Assembly: GCF_004564375.1 (NCBI RefSeq)
Contig: NZ_CP038267.1
Coordinates: 2,048,501-2,112,500 of the forward strand
Length of the DNA stretch: 64,000 nt
Direction of reading: 5' to 3'
DNA from: Nocardioides euryhalodurans
GTDB lineage: Bacteria > Actinomycetota > Actinomycetes > Propionibacteriales > Nocardioidaceae
In this document: positions 9,593 through 17,681 of the stretch, one piece after another
Layout of the letters: each line of letters opens with the position of its first letter
Numbering within the stretch: the stretch's first letter is position 1
Program-made: the position numbers and the translations under genes
Notes under the pieces: generated by a model
What the model saw: the letters and a program-made list of their open reading frames with translations, nothing else
What the model was told of the DNA's origin: nothing
The model's database searches: none

Positions 9593-10468
9593 TTGCGCCG
9601 GAAGGGTTCCCCCTCCCGGTGGACGTCCCTAGCATGGCGGTGGCTTCAGGGGAAGCTGACCGGGAGGGTCATCATCAACACGCAACGGCGTCGTGGTGAC
9701 GTCGGGCGCGGCTTGGATCTGCTCCGCGCCACCGTCGCCGCGATCATTCTCGAGCAGCGTGCGGCGGCACTCGTCGGCGCTCCGGCACCCTGCCCTCCCG
9801 GCTGGCTGCTGAGCGAGGCGACGGTCTCCCCCGGTCCCGGGAAGCCCTCCGGCACCGGCTCCGGCGGGACGTACGGCGACGCCGACCTGGCCGCGTCCTC
9901 GGAGGAGGACGAGGCCGAGCGGAGCCGGCTGATCGCTCTCGTGGACCTCGCCCGGTCGGGCGACAAGGAGGCCTTCGGGCTGCTCTACGACCACTACCAC
10001 CCGTCGGTGCACCGCTTCCTCTACTACCGCACCCGCTCACAGCAGCTGGCCGAGGACCTGACCTCCGAGACGTTCTTCCGCGCGCTGCGGTCGATGAACG
10101 GCTTCCGTTGGCAGGGCAAGGACTTCGGCGCCTGGCTGATGACGATCGCCCGCAACCTCTGCACCGACCACTTCAAGGCCGGGCGCACCCGCCTCGAGAT
10201 GACGACCGAGGACATGGGCACCCACGACGCCCCGACCGAGGGGCCCGAGAACGCCGTCCTCGCCTCGCTCACCAACGAGATGCTGATGGAGGCGCTCACC
10301 CAGCTCCCCGACGAGCAGCGCGACTGCCTGGTCATGCGGTTCCTGCAGGGCCTGAGCATCGCGGAGACCGCCCAGGTGCTCGACCGCTCCGACGGTGCCG
10401 TGAAGCAGCTCCAGCTGCGCGGCGTGCGCAACCTCGCCAAGCTGATGCCCGAGGGGGTGCGCGACTGA
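9593..10468 (+). CDS. bldN: ECF RNA polymerase sigma factor, BldN type
   Basis: A group-4 sigma factor with sigma-2 (EAFGLLYDHYHPSVHRFLYY, AEDLTSETFFRALR) and sigma-4 (LPDEQRDCLVMRFLQGLSI, AETAQVL) regions. About 100 residues precede sigma-2, far more than usual for ECF factors; BldN of Streptomyces has such a pro-sequence that is removed by proteolysis. Its place near rex and ahead of a DUF5667 protein matches the bldN-rsbN locus. The start is uncertain: no in-frame ATG or GTG exists in the extension. The coordinate given is a TTG; a strong GGGAGGG at 9662-9668 points instead to a non-standard ATC at 9671 or 9674, or to TTG at 9713. Confidence 0.85.
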   Translation: MRRKGSPSRWTSLAWRWLQGKLTGRVIINTQRRRGDVGRGLDLLRATVAAIILEQRAAALVGAPAPCPPGWLLSEATVSPGPGKPSGTGSGGTYGDADLAASSEEDEAERSRLIALVDLARSGDKEAFGLLYDHYHPSVHRFLYYRTRSQQLAEDLTSETFFRALRSMNGFRWQGKDFGAWLMTIARNLCTDHFKAGRTRLEMTTEDMGTHDAPTEGPENAVLASLTNEMLMEALTQLPDEQRDCLVMRFLQGLSIAETAQVLDRSDGAVKQLQLRGVRNLAKLMPEGVRD

Positions 10469-10607
10469 TGCACACCCCCACGACGCTGTCCATGTCAGGT
10501 GGCCCACAGGCCGTAACCCCGCCGGTCGGCGGGTCGTTGAGGTCGGTGTCGCGGGGAGCCCTCCCCGTGACCACGACCGCCGCAGACGACAAGACAGGAT
10601 TCCGCCG

Positions 10608-11795
10608 ATGACGTCGGTGTTCGCGTCCCGACGACGCGCCGAGGAGTTCGACTCCCTGGTGGAGGCCCCCGACGGGCCCGCGTCGCGTGATGCCCGCTAC
10701 GCGGAGTTCCTCGGGATCGTCGAGGGGCTGCGCGGAGTCCCTGCGTCGCCCGAGCCTCGCCCGGAGTTCGTCCGCGGGCTGCGCGAGGAGCTGATGGCCG
10801 CGGCCGACACGCTGCTGCTGCCCGCCGACACCGCGCGCCTGACGCTGCCGCCCCGCAGCACCACCCGCGACCGGAGGCTGGCGGCCGCGATCGGCGGCTT
10901 CGCCGTCGTCGGCGCCACGGCGTCGATGGCGGTCGCCTCCCAGAGCGCTCTGCCGGGCGAGATGCTCTACCCGCTCAAGCGCGCCATCGAGGACGCCCGG
11001 ACCGGCATCGCCAGCGACCGCGACTCGCAGGCCACCCAGATGCTCGACCATGCGACCGGTCGCCTCGACGAGGTCGCGGCGCTCAGCGAGAGCGCGGACG
11101 GCGCGGACGCCGACGCGATCGCGACGACGTTGGTCGACTTCACCGAGCAGGCCACCGCGGCGTCGGAGCTGCTGCTCGAGGAGTACGAGCAGAACGGGCA
11201 GGAGAGCTCGATCCGGGAGCTCCGCGACTTCACCTCCACCAGCATGGACACCCTCGAGGTCCTCGAGCGGACCGTTCCCGACACTGCCCGCGACGAGCTC
11301 ATCGCCGCAGCCGAGGCGGTCAGCCGGATCGACGCGCGCGCCGAGGAGCTCTGCCCGTCCTGCGGCGGCGCCGGGATCGACCAGATCCCGCCGGTGCTGC
11401 TGGCCAGCGGCGCCGTGGACGACCCCGGGACGCTCGTCATCCCGCGGGCGACGCCCCCACGCGAGGGCCGGGAGGGACGCCGCGGCGGTGACGGATCCGG
11501 GTCCGGGCCCGACGACAACCCGTTGACCCCGGTGGTGACGGCTCCGGGTGGCGGCCGCACCGGCGGCGGGACCGACACCGGTCCGCTGGACGCGCTCACC
11601 GATCCCCTCAATGGCTCCGACCCCACGGCGTCCAACCCCGGTGGCCCGCTCGGCGCCGTGCGCGACGGCCTGAAGGAGGCCGGCGACAAGGTGAAGGAGA
11701 CGGTGGACGACACCGTCGGCAACACCGTGGACGACGCCACGGAGCAGCTCGACGACACCGTCGACGACCTCACCGACCCGCTCACGGGCGACTGA
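10608..11795 (+). CDS. DUF5667 membrane protein, probable anti-sigma factor (RsbN-like)
   Basis: A 395-aa protein with a cytosolic N-terminus of about 90 residues, one membrane helix (about 91-112, LAAAIGGFAVVGATASMAVA) and the DUF5667 domain just outside (LPGEMLYPLKRAIEDARTG). Then come an acidic helical region, a CPSCGG Cys pair, a Gly/Pro-rich stretch and a DDTV/KETVDD amphipathic tail. In Streptomyces the equivalent gene next to bldN encodes the anti-sigma factor RsbN; by position and topology this protein should hold the sigma factor at the membrane. The two genes are co-oriented, 139 bp apart. Confidence 0.75.
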   Translation: MTSVFASRRRAEEFDSLVEAPDGPASRDARYAEFLGIVEGLRGVPASPEPRPEFVRGLREELMAAADTLLLPADTARLTLPPRSTTRDRRLAAAIGGFAVVGATASMAVASQSALPGEMLYPLKRAIEDARTGIASDRDSQATQMLDHATGRLDEVAALSESADGADADAIATTLVDFTEQATAASELLLEEYEQNGQESSIRELRDFTSTSMDTLEVLERTVPDTARDELIAAAEAVSRIDARAEELCPSCGGAGIDQIPPVLLASGAVDDPGTLVIPRATPPREGREGRRGGDGSGSGPDDNPLTPVVTAPGGGRTGGGTDTGPLDALTDPLNGSDPTASNPGGPLGAVRDGLKEAGDKVKETVDDTVGNTVDDATEQLDDTVDDLTDPLTGD

Positions 11796-11808
11796 GCAGC
11801 CCCGACGC

Positions 11809-12948
11809 TCAGGCCTTCGGCGGGCTCCCGCGGAAGACCGACTCCCGCTGCATGAGCAGCGTGTAGAGCGTCTGCTGGATCGTCTCCCGGACCTGGTCGG
11901 TCACGTTGAAGACCAGCATCGGGTCGTCGGCCGCGCCCTCGTCGTAGTCGTCGGTGCGGATCGGCTCCCCGAACTCCAGCAGCCACTTCGAGGGGAGCGG
12001 CACCAGGCCCAGCGGGCCCAGCCACGGGAAGAACGGCGTGACCGGGATGTAGGGCATCCCCAGCAGCCGGGCCAGCGACGGCACGTTGCCGACCAGCGGA
12101 TAGATCTCCTCCGCCCCGACGACCGACAGCGGGACGATCGGTACGCCGGTGCGCAGCGCGGCCGACACGAAGCCGCCCCGGCCGAAGCGCTGCAGCTTGT
12201 AGCGGTCGGAGTACGGCTTTCCGATGCCCTTGAAGCCCTCGGGCCACACCCCGACCAGCTCGCCGCCGGCCAGCATCCGCTCGGCGTCCTCGGTGCAGGC
12301 CAGCGTGGCACCGCTGCGACGGGCCATCGAGCTGATGACCGGCAGCTCGAAGACCAGGTCCGCACCGAGCGGCCGCAGGTGGCGGCCGGTCACGTCGTGG
12401 ATCGAGACCATCGTCATCAGGCCGTCGACGGGGACCGTGCCGGAGTGGTTGGAGACGACGAGCGCGCCGCCGTCGGCGGGGATGTTGTCGGCGCCCCGGA
12501 CCTCGATCCGGAACCACTTCCGCGCGATCGGTCGCAGCGCGGCCATGAGGAACCGCTGGGTCACCTCGGGGTCGAAGCCGTACTCGTCCACGACGTAGTC
12601 GCCGGTGACGCGCCGCCGGAGGAAGGCGAGGAAGCGAGCCAGCTGCGGCTCCCACTCGTCACCGAAGAGCTCCTGGGCGGCGTGCCGGAACGCCGAGAGC
12701 CAGTCGCCGGCGGGGATGCCTGCCAGGGGTCCGCGGTCTCGCGTCGTGACGGGAGGGACCGCGCGGGGCGGGGCCGCGGCGGCTGCGCTCGGTGTCGTCG
12801 CGTCGGGCTCGTCGGCCGGGGGCTCCGGCGGCCGGGCAGGACGCGTGCCCGGGGCGAGGTTGCGGGCCGCGGCCGAGGGCCGGGCGCTGCCCGTGCCGCG
12901 GCCGGGGCGACCCCGGGTGCCGATCGGGATGATCTCGGCGTCACCCAC
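11809..12948 (-). CDS. Lysophospholipid acyltransferase (PlsC-type) family protein
   Basis: A 379-aa 1-acyl-glycerol-phosphate acyltransferase-fold protein. The catalytic H(x)4D motif is in NHSGTVPVD, followed by the glycerophosphate-binding block FPEGFKG-like (VWPEGFKGIGKPY). About 120 residues of Pro/Ala-rich, low-complexity sequence precede the domain. It probably acylates lysophosphatidate or a related glycolipid at the membrane. The GTG start lies inside the end of the upstream SDR gene (8-nt overlap), and such epimerase-acyltransferase pairs recur in actinobacteria. The true acceptor is not readable. Confidence 0.85.
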   Translation of the reverse strand: MGDAEIIPIGTRGRPGRGTGSARPSAAARNLAPGTRPARPPEPPADEPDATTPSAAAAAPPRAVPPVTTRDRGPLAGIPAGDWLSAFRHAAQELFGDEWEPQLARFLAFLRRRVTGDYVVDEYGFDPEVTQRFLMAALRPIARKWFRIEVRGADNIPADGGALVVSNHSGTVPVDGLMTMVSIHDVTGRHLRPLGADLVFELPVISSMARRSGATLACTEDAERMLAGGELVGVWPEGFKGIGKPYSDRYKLQRFGRGGFVSAALRTGVPIVPLSVVGAEEIYPLVGNVPSLARLLGMPYIPVTPFFPWLGPLGLVPLPSKWLLEFGEPIRTDDYDEGAADDPMLVFNVTDQVRETIQQTLYTLLMQRESVFRGSPPKA

Positions 12949-14005
12949 GGTCGGCTCCTGCCTGCTCGAGAGGACGCGGGGCGGGCTCGACGAGACGGGC
13001 GACCTGGTCGATCAGCCGGGTGGTCCGCCCACCCGTGGGGCTCAGCGCCGCCGCGAAGTCGGCGAAGGCCTCCGCCGTCGTGAACCGGGGGTGGAAGTCG
13101 AGCTCCTCGCGCATCCGCGTGGTGTCGATCCCCCGGCCGAAGGTGAGGAAGCCGATCTGCTCCGGGGAGAACTCCGCGACCCGGGCCTGCCGCAGCGCCG
13201 AGCCGACGTTGCCGACGGCGAAGCCCGGCAGCCGCACACTGGGGCGCTGCAGCCGGCGTACGGCCTGCGACAGCATCAGGATGCCGTCACCGGCGACGTT
13301 GAAGGTGCCGGGGCGCCCCTCGAGGGCGGCGTGCTGCAGGACGTCGATCAGGTCCTCCTCGTGGAGGAACTGCATCCGCGGGTCGTGACCGAGCACGGTC
13401 GGGATCACCGGGAGCCGGAAGTAGGAGGTGATCGGGCTCGTGACGTGGGGGCCCAGGACGTTGGCGCACCGCAGCAGGGTCACCTCGACGTCGGGGCGCC
13501 GGCGCGCGAACCCGCGGACGTAGCCCTCGACCTCGGCCGCGTCCTTGGCGTAGCCCGAACGGGGCTGCCTGCGCGGTTCCATGTCCTCGGTGAACATCGC
13601 GGGGTCGCGACTGCTCGCTCCGTAGACGGTCGACGTCGACTTGACGACCAGCCGCTGCAGGCCGGGGGCCTGCTGCGCGGCGGCGAGGAGCTGCATCGTC
13701 CCGATGACGTTGAGCTCCTTCATGGTGTGCCGGCTGCCGGTGGTGCCGGGAGTCGAGATCACACTCATGTGGACGACCGTGTCGACGTCCTCCTTGGCGA
13801 TCACCTTGGCGATCACCGGGTTGCGGATGTCGGCGCGGACGAAGGAGACCTCGCCGATGTCACCGCGCGGCGGCACCACGTCGACCCCGATCACCCGCGC
13901 CACCCCGGGGGCGTCGCTGAGCGCGCGGGCGCACCGCCGCCCCAGGTCGCGGGAGACCCCCGTGACCAGGACGACCCTGCCGGGATCGCTCGTCGGGCGA
14001 CTCAT
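12941..14005 (-). CDS. NAD(P)-dependent epimerase/dehydratase (extended SDR)
   Basis: A 354-aa Rossmann protein: VVLVTGVSRDLGRR is a slightly altered TGxxGxxG nucleotide motif, VVHMSV is the NNAG-equivalent, and the catalytic pair is SGYAKDAAE (YxxxK) with upstream STSTVYG. These are features of UDP-sugar epimerase-like extended SDRs. The substrate is unknown. It overlaps the acyltransferase gene, so the two are likely co-translated; bS22 lies 22 bp upstream, on the same strand. Confidence 0.85.
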   Translation of the reverse strand: MSRPTSDPGRVVLVTGVSRDLGRRCARALSDAPGVARVIGVDVVPPRGDIGEVSFVRADIRNPVIAKVIAKEDVDTVVHMSVISTPGTTGSRHTMKELNVIGTMQLLAAAQQAPGLQRLVVKSTSTVYGASSRDPAMFTEDMEPRRQPRSGYAKDAAEVEGYVRGFARRRPDVEVTLLRCANVLGPHVTSPITSYFRLPVIPTVLGHDPRMQFLHEEDLIDVLQHAALEGRPGTFNVAGDGILMLSQAVRRLQRPSVRLPGFAVGNVGSALRQARVAEFSPEQIGFLTFGRGIDTTRMREELDFHPRFTTAEAFADFAAALSPTGGRTTRLIDQVARLVEPAPRPLEQAGADRG

Positions 14006-14027
14006 GGTCGTGGCGCCGTGGCGTGCC

Positions 14028-14129
14028 CTACTTGCCGAGCTTGCGGCGCTGGACGCGCGTCTTCTTGAGAAGCTTGCGGTGCTTCTTCTTGGCCATGCGC
14101 TTGCGCCGCTTCTTGATGACAGAACCCAC
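14028..14129 (-). CDS. Small ribosomal subunit protein bS22 (AURKAIP1/COX24 domain)
   Basis: A 33-residue, extremely basic peptide beginning [20 protein letters not shown] and ending RRKLGK. It is nearly identical to the actinobacterial peptide found in Mycobacterium smegmatis ribosome structures near the decoding centre and named bS22. Starts with GTG, has an AAAGG ribosome-binding site 7 nt upstream and ends in TAG. It is easily missed because of its size. Confidence 0.93.
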   Translation of the reverse strand: MGSVIKKRRKRMAKKKHRKLLKKTRVQRRKLGK

Positions 14130-14265
14130 AGGAGAACCTTTCACATGCTGAGGTCGACGTCGGCGGACGACGACGGGCTCAGCCTAACGGCCGCCCGCAG
14201 GCCGACCGAAACCGCGGGCAGGCGGTCCGGTGGGTGGAAGGCCGCTGCACACGGCCCGCCGGAGG

Positions 14266-14469
14266 TCAGCCGGCGCTGTAGAAGCTCTTGCGGAGGTACT
14301 CGTCTACGTCGTCCTCGGTCACCCGGAACGAGCGGCCGACGCGGACGGCGGGCAGCTCACCGCTGTGGACCAGCCGGTACACCGTCATCTTCGAGACGCG
14401 CATCATCGCCGCGACCTCAGCCACGGTCAAGAACTTGGGGTCAGCGTGATCCCCGGACATGTTCACCAT
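14266..14469 (-). CDS. Small excisionase/MerR-like helix-turn-helix protein
   Basis: A 67-aa single-domain DNA-binding protein. LTVAEVAAMMRVSKMTVYRLVHSG is the winged HTH seen in excisionase-type and MerR-type regulators, followed by the PAVRVGRSFRVTEDD wing. Streptomyces keeps a close relative at the same place upstream of bS22 and an SDR gene, so this is a chromosomal regulator rather than a phage excisionase. Starts ATG GTG AAC ATG; the second ATG (14460) is an alternative. A hairpin-containing leader precedes it (14497-14518). Confidence 0.85.
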   Translation of the reverse strand: MVNMSGDHADPKFLTVAEVAAMMRVSKMTVYRLVHSGELPAVRVGRSFRVTEDDVDEYLRKSFYSAG

Positions 14470-14496
14470 CGCGCACCGGCTTTCTGTGGCAGCACG

Positions 14497-14518
14497 CCAC
14501 CGGCTTCCCCGCCGGTGG
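14497..14518 (-). promoter_or_regulatory. Hairpin in the leader of the HTH gene
   Basis: Perfect 8-bp inverted repeat CCACCGGC / GCCGGTGG with a 6-nt loop, 28 nt before the HTH start. A second small hairpin (GGCAC-AAC-GTGCC) lies at about 14518-14530, and a TATCCT that could serve as -10 lies further upstream. The stem could attenuate or stabilise the transcript. Confidence 0.4.
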
Positions 14519-14655
14519 GCACAACGTGCCGCGCATGGGAAGGATAGGGCCTGTGGGGTCCGTGGGGAAGCAATTCACTACTGAAACTCGTGGGGAGACG
14601 GCGTGTCGGCTTGCGACATGCAGGGAATTGCCGGGCGGGCCAGCCCTGCGGAGCC

Positions 14656-15840
14656 TCAGGGCATCGGGTCCAGCCCGTGGTACGGGAACACCTCGGTCCG
14701 GGTCGCGTTGATGGCGCGGTCCAGCCACGACTCGGGGTCGAACCCCTCCGACCAGTCGCGGTACGCCGGGGTGCGACCGTCCGTCAGGCGCATCGGAGGC
14801 GTCGCGCCGAGCATCGTCCGGACGTACTCGCGCCACTCCGGTGGCGTCTCGGTCCCGGGGGCGAGCGGGCGTCCCCCGACGATCGCCAGCAGGTGGGTCC
14901 AGGCCCGCGGCACGACCTCGACCAGGGAGTAGCCGCCACCCCCGGTGGCGACCCAGCGGCCGCCGCAGACCTCGTGGGCGAGCTCGTGGAGCGCGAGGTA
15001 GGTCGCACGCTGGCCGTCGACGGTGAGCATCAGGTGGGCAAGCGGGTCCTCGATGTGGGAGTCGCAGCCGTGCTGGGTCACGAGCACCTCCGGCGCGAAC
15101 TCCCGCACCACCGGCGGCACGACCGCGTGGAAGGCCCGCAGCCAGCCCGCGTCCGAGGTGCCGGGGGGCAGGGCGACGTTGACGGCCGACCCCAACGCCC
15201 GCGGTCCGCCGGAGTCCTGCGGGAAGCCGGTGCCCGGGAAGAGCATCTGGCCGGTCTCGTGGAGCGAGACGGTGAGCACCCGCGGGTCGTCCCAGAACAC
15301 CCGCTCCACCCCGTCGCCGTGGTGGACGTCGACGTCGACGTACGCGATCCGCTCCGCGCCACGGTCGAGCAGGTGCTGGATGCCGACGGCGACGTCGTTG
15401 TAGATGCAGAAGCCGCTGGCACGCGAGGGCATGCCGTGGTGCAGGCCACCGGCGATGTTGGCGCTGTGGAGGCTGCGGCCGCTCCAGACCTGGTCGAAGG
15501 CCTCGATGCTGGCGCCGACCACGTGCGCCGCCGCGACGTGCATGTCGCGGAAGACCGGGTTGTCGTCGCTGCCGAGGCCGCACCGGTCGCTGTGCTCCCC
15601 CGTGGTCCCGGCGCGGACGACGGCCGCCACGAGCTCGGCGTCGTGCACGGTGAGCAGCTGCTCCTCGGTGGCCGTGGGGGCAGGGACGGTCTTCAGCCCG
15701 TGCCCGAGGACGCCGAGCTCCTCGGCGAGCCGCATGGTGAGGTCGACCCGCAGCGGCGACATCGGGTGGGCCGGACCGAAGTCGTAGCTGGTGAGGCTCG
15801 GGTCGAAGACGACCGTCGCCGGTCCGGAGCACACCACCAT
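14656..15840 (-). CDS. acuC: AcuC-type (class I-like) deacetylase
   Basis: A 394-aa histone-deacetylase-fold enzyme. Visible metal and catalytic blocks are GGLHHGMPSRASGFCIYND, YVDVDVHHGDGVE with zinc ligands, and the substrate Tyr block VATGGGGYS. In Bacillus and actinobacteria AcuC-type enzymes deacetylate acetyl-CoA synthetase. The partner here is not in the window, so the role is from family knowledge. GTG at 15849 is an alternative start, 3 codons upstream. Divergent from the HAD gene across about 50 bp. Confidence 0.86.
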   Translation of the reverse strand: MVVCSGPATVVFDPSLTSYDFGPAHPMSPLRVDLTMRLAEELGVLGHGLKTVPAPTATEEQLLTVHDAELVAAVVRAGTTGEHSDRCGLGSDDNPVFRDMHVAAAHVVGASIEAFDQVWSGRSLHSANIAGGLHHGMPSRASGFCIYNDVAVGIQHLLDRGAERIAYVDVDVHHGDGVERVFWDDPRVLTVSLHETGQMLFPGTGFPQDSGGPRALGSAVNVALPPGTSDAGWLRAFHAVVPPVVREFAPEVLVTQHGCDSHIEDPLAHLMLTVDGQRATYLALHELAHEVCGGRWVATGGGGYSLVEVVPRAWTHLLAIVGGRPLAPGTETPPEWREYVRTMLGATPPMRLTDGRTPAYRDWSEGFDPESWLDRAINATRTEVFPYHGLDPMP

Positions 15841-15887
15841 GCCCGCCACGCTACCGCCGCCCTGGGTCGCACCTCCGGTGCGGCACG

Positions 15888-16571
15888 ATGGCGGACATGT
15901 GGGCAGCAGTCCTCTTCGACCTCGACGACACCCTCGTGGACCAGCACGGCGCGGCCAGGTCCGCCGTCGTCGGGTGGGCCCGGGACCGGGGCCTCGACGA
16001 TCCCGAGGACCGGCTCGTCGAGCGCTGGACGGCCCTCAGCGACCGTCACTACCGTCGCTACCAGGACCGCGAGCTGACCTACCTCGAGCAGCGTCGGGTG
16101 CGGATCCGCGAGTTCCTGCCGGAGGTCCCGCTCGACTCCGACGACGAGGCGGACGCCACCTTCGCCGAGCACCTCGCCCGCTACGAGGAGGCGTGGCAGG
16201 CCTTCCCCGACGCCGCCCCTGCGCTGCGGCGCGCCCGCCTCGCCGGCGCCACCATCGCCGTGCTGACCAACGGCGACCACGACCACCAGTCCCTCAAGCT
16301 GACGAGGACCGGCCTCGCGGACGAGGTCGACCACCTGGTCGCCACCTCGAGGCTCGCGGCGTCCAAGCCGCACCCGAGCGCCTTCCTCGACGCCTGCGCG
16401 GTGGCGGGCTCCCCGCCGGACCGGACCCTGATGATCGGCGACTCCCTCGAGCTCGACGTCCGGGGCGCCCTGGCCGCCGGGCTCGAGGCGGTCTGGCTGG
16501 ACCGCTCCGGAACGGGCAGGGGCTCGGGCGTCACGCGGGTGAGCAGCCTCGACCAGGTCCTCCGGGACTGA
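15888..16571 (+). CDS. HAD family hydrolase
   Basis: A 227-aa HAD phosphatase: motif I VLFDLDDTLVDQ, motif II VLTNG, the Lys of motif III in ASKPHPSAF, and motif IV MIGDSLELDVRGA. The cap sits after motif I (subclass IA), as in phosphoglycolate phosphatase and haloacid dehalogenase relatives. Substrate unknown. The upstream ATG was chosen; ATG at 15897 is 3 codons downstream. The trpS leader begins 25 bp after its stop, so trpS has its own control region. Confidence 0.85.
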   Translation: MADMWAAVLFDLDDTLVDQHGAARSAVVGWARDRGLDDPEDRLVERWTALSDRHYRRYQDRELTYLEQRRVRIREFLPEVPLDSDDEADATFAEHLARYEEAWQAFPDAAPALRRARLAGATIAVLTNGDHDHQSLKLTRTGLADEVDHLVATSRLAASKPHPSAFLDACAVAGSPPDRTLMIGDSLELDVRGALAAGLEAVWLDRSGTGRGSGVTRVSSLDQVLRD

Positions 16572-16596
16572 CGCCGGGTTCTGGCAGACTGGACGC

Positions 16597-16635
16597 GTGC
16601 CGACGACCTCCACCCTCCTCCGGTGGCCCGCCTGA
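16597..16635 (+). CDS. trpS leader peptide (12 codons, one Trp)
   Basis: GTG-initiated short frame coding for M-P-T-T-S-T-L-L-R-W-P-A followed by TGA. The single Trp codon (16624-16626) sits 2 nt before the first attenuator segment (16628-16632). A CAGACT hexamer at 16585-16590 is a possible -10, which would make the leader message nearly leaderless. The assignment rests on position and on the pairing pattern of the following RNA. Confidence 0.65.
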   Translation: MPTTSTLLRWPA

Positions 16636-16690
16636 CGGCGGACCCCTGCTCGAGCACACCCTCATCGACCACGGCCGCCCCCGGGCGGCC
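16628..16690 (+). promoter_or_regulatory. Ribosome-mediated tryptophan attenuator upstream of trpS
   Basis: Four complementary segments: 1 = CCGCC (16628-16632), 2 = GGCGG (16637-16641), 3 = CCGCC within 16675-16679 and 4 = GGCGG within 16684-16688. 1:2 and 3:4 can pair together, or 2:3 alone. 3:4 is an 8-bp hairpin, GGCCGCCC-CC-GGGCGGCC (16673-16690), the putative terminator. A ribosome stalled at the Trp codon would cover segment 1 and favour 2:3, allowing read-through into trpS. A further weak stem lies at 16707-16721. Related actinobacterial trpS genes are known to be controlled by attenuation. Confidence 0.6.
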
Positions 16691-16732
16691 GACCGTACGC
16701 GCGCCCGTGGGCCCTACCCACAGGAGCACCGC

Positions 16733-17680
16733 ATGACCACCCTCTCCCTGCTCACCCCGTCCGGGCGGCTCACCCTCGGCAACCTGCTCGGCGCGCTGCG
16801 CCCGATGGCCGAGCGGCAGGACGACGCCTACTACGGCATCTCCGACCTGCACGCGATGACCACGCCGCACGACCCGGGCCCGCTGCGGGCGCGCACCGCC
16901 GAGATGTCGACGCTGCTGCTCGCGGCCGGTCTCGGGCAGAGCACCTTGTTCCGGCAGAGCCGGGTGCCGACACACACTGCCCTCTCCTACCTGCTGGAGT
17001 GCACCGCCCACACCGGCGAGCTCAACCGGATGATCCAGTTCAAGGAGAAGGGCCGCGGCCGCGACTCCACCCGCGTCTCGCTCTACACCTACCCGGTCCT
17101 GATGGCAGCCGACATCCTGCTCTACCGACCCACGCAGGTGCCGGTGGGCGACGACCAGCGCCAGCACATCGAGCTCACCCGTGACCTCGCGCTCCGCTTC
17201 AACCGGACCTACGGCGAGGTGTTCACCGTGCCGGAGATCGTCACGCCCGCGGCGGGGGCGCGGGTCATGGACCTCGCCGAGCCGACCCGCAAGATGAGCA
17301 AGTCGGTCGAAGGGGCCGGGTCGGTCCTGCTGCTCGACCCGCCCGACGTCGTACGCCGCAAGCTGGCGCGTGCGGTCACCGACTCCGACACCGGCCCGGA
17401 CGCCGTGCGCGCCGACCGGGAGGCCAAGCCCGGGGTGACCAACCTGCTCGACATCCTGACCGCCTGCGGCGGGTCACCCGCCGGCCTGACCACGTACGGC
17501 GCGCTCAAGGCGGCCGTGACCGACGCGGTGGTGGCCGTGCTCGAGCCGCTGCAGCAGCGCTACCGTGACCTCGCCGCCGACCCCGCGTACGTCGACGGCG
17601 TGCTCGCCCGGGGCGAGGAGCGGTGCCTCGAGGTCAGCACGCCCGTGCTCGACGCGGCCCGCGAGGCCGTCGGGTTGTGA
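16733..17680 (+). CDS. trpS: Tryptophanyl-tRNA synthetase (short, inducible-type paralog)
   Basis: Charges tRNA-Trp in the cytosol. The 315-aa protein has a variant class-I signature in GRLTLGNLLGALRP (HIGH replaced by TLGN) and a canonical KMSKS in TRKMSKSVEG. Its length suits a bacterial TrpRS. The closest Streptomyces counterpart I recall at this locus is the second TrpRS, linked to indolmycin resistance and induced by Trp-tRNA shortage. Start ATG with AGGAG 6 nt upstream. It ends one base before the convergent proC stop. Whether another trpS exists in the genome cannot be told here. Confidence 0.93.
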   Translation: MTTLSLLTPSGRLTLGNLLGALRPMAERQDDAYYGISDLHAMTTPHDPGPLRARTAEMSTLLLAAGLGQSTLFRQSRVPTHTALSYLLECTAHTGELNRMIQFKEKGRGRDSTRVSLYTYPVLMAADILLYRPTQVPVGDDQRQHIELTRDLALRFNRTYGEVFTVPEIVTPAAGARVMDLAEPTRKMSKSVEGAGSVLLLDPPDVVRRKLARAVTDSDTGPDAVRADREAKPGVTNLLDILTACGGSPAGLTTYGALKAAVTDAVVAVLEPLQQRYRDLAADPAYVDGVLARGEERCLEVSTPVLDAAREAVGL

Positions 17681-17681
17681 G

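Noticed and set aside
14266..14469. Phage excisionase
   Set aside because: No integrase, att site or other phage gene is near; the gene sits in a conserved chromosomal context beside bS22.
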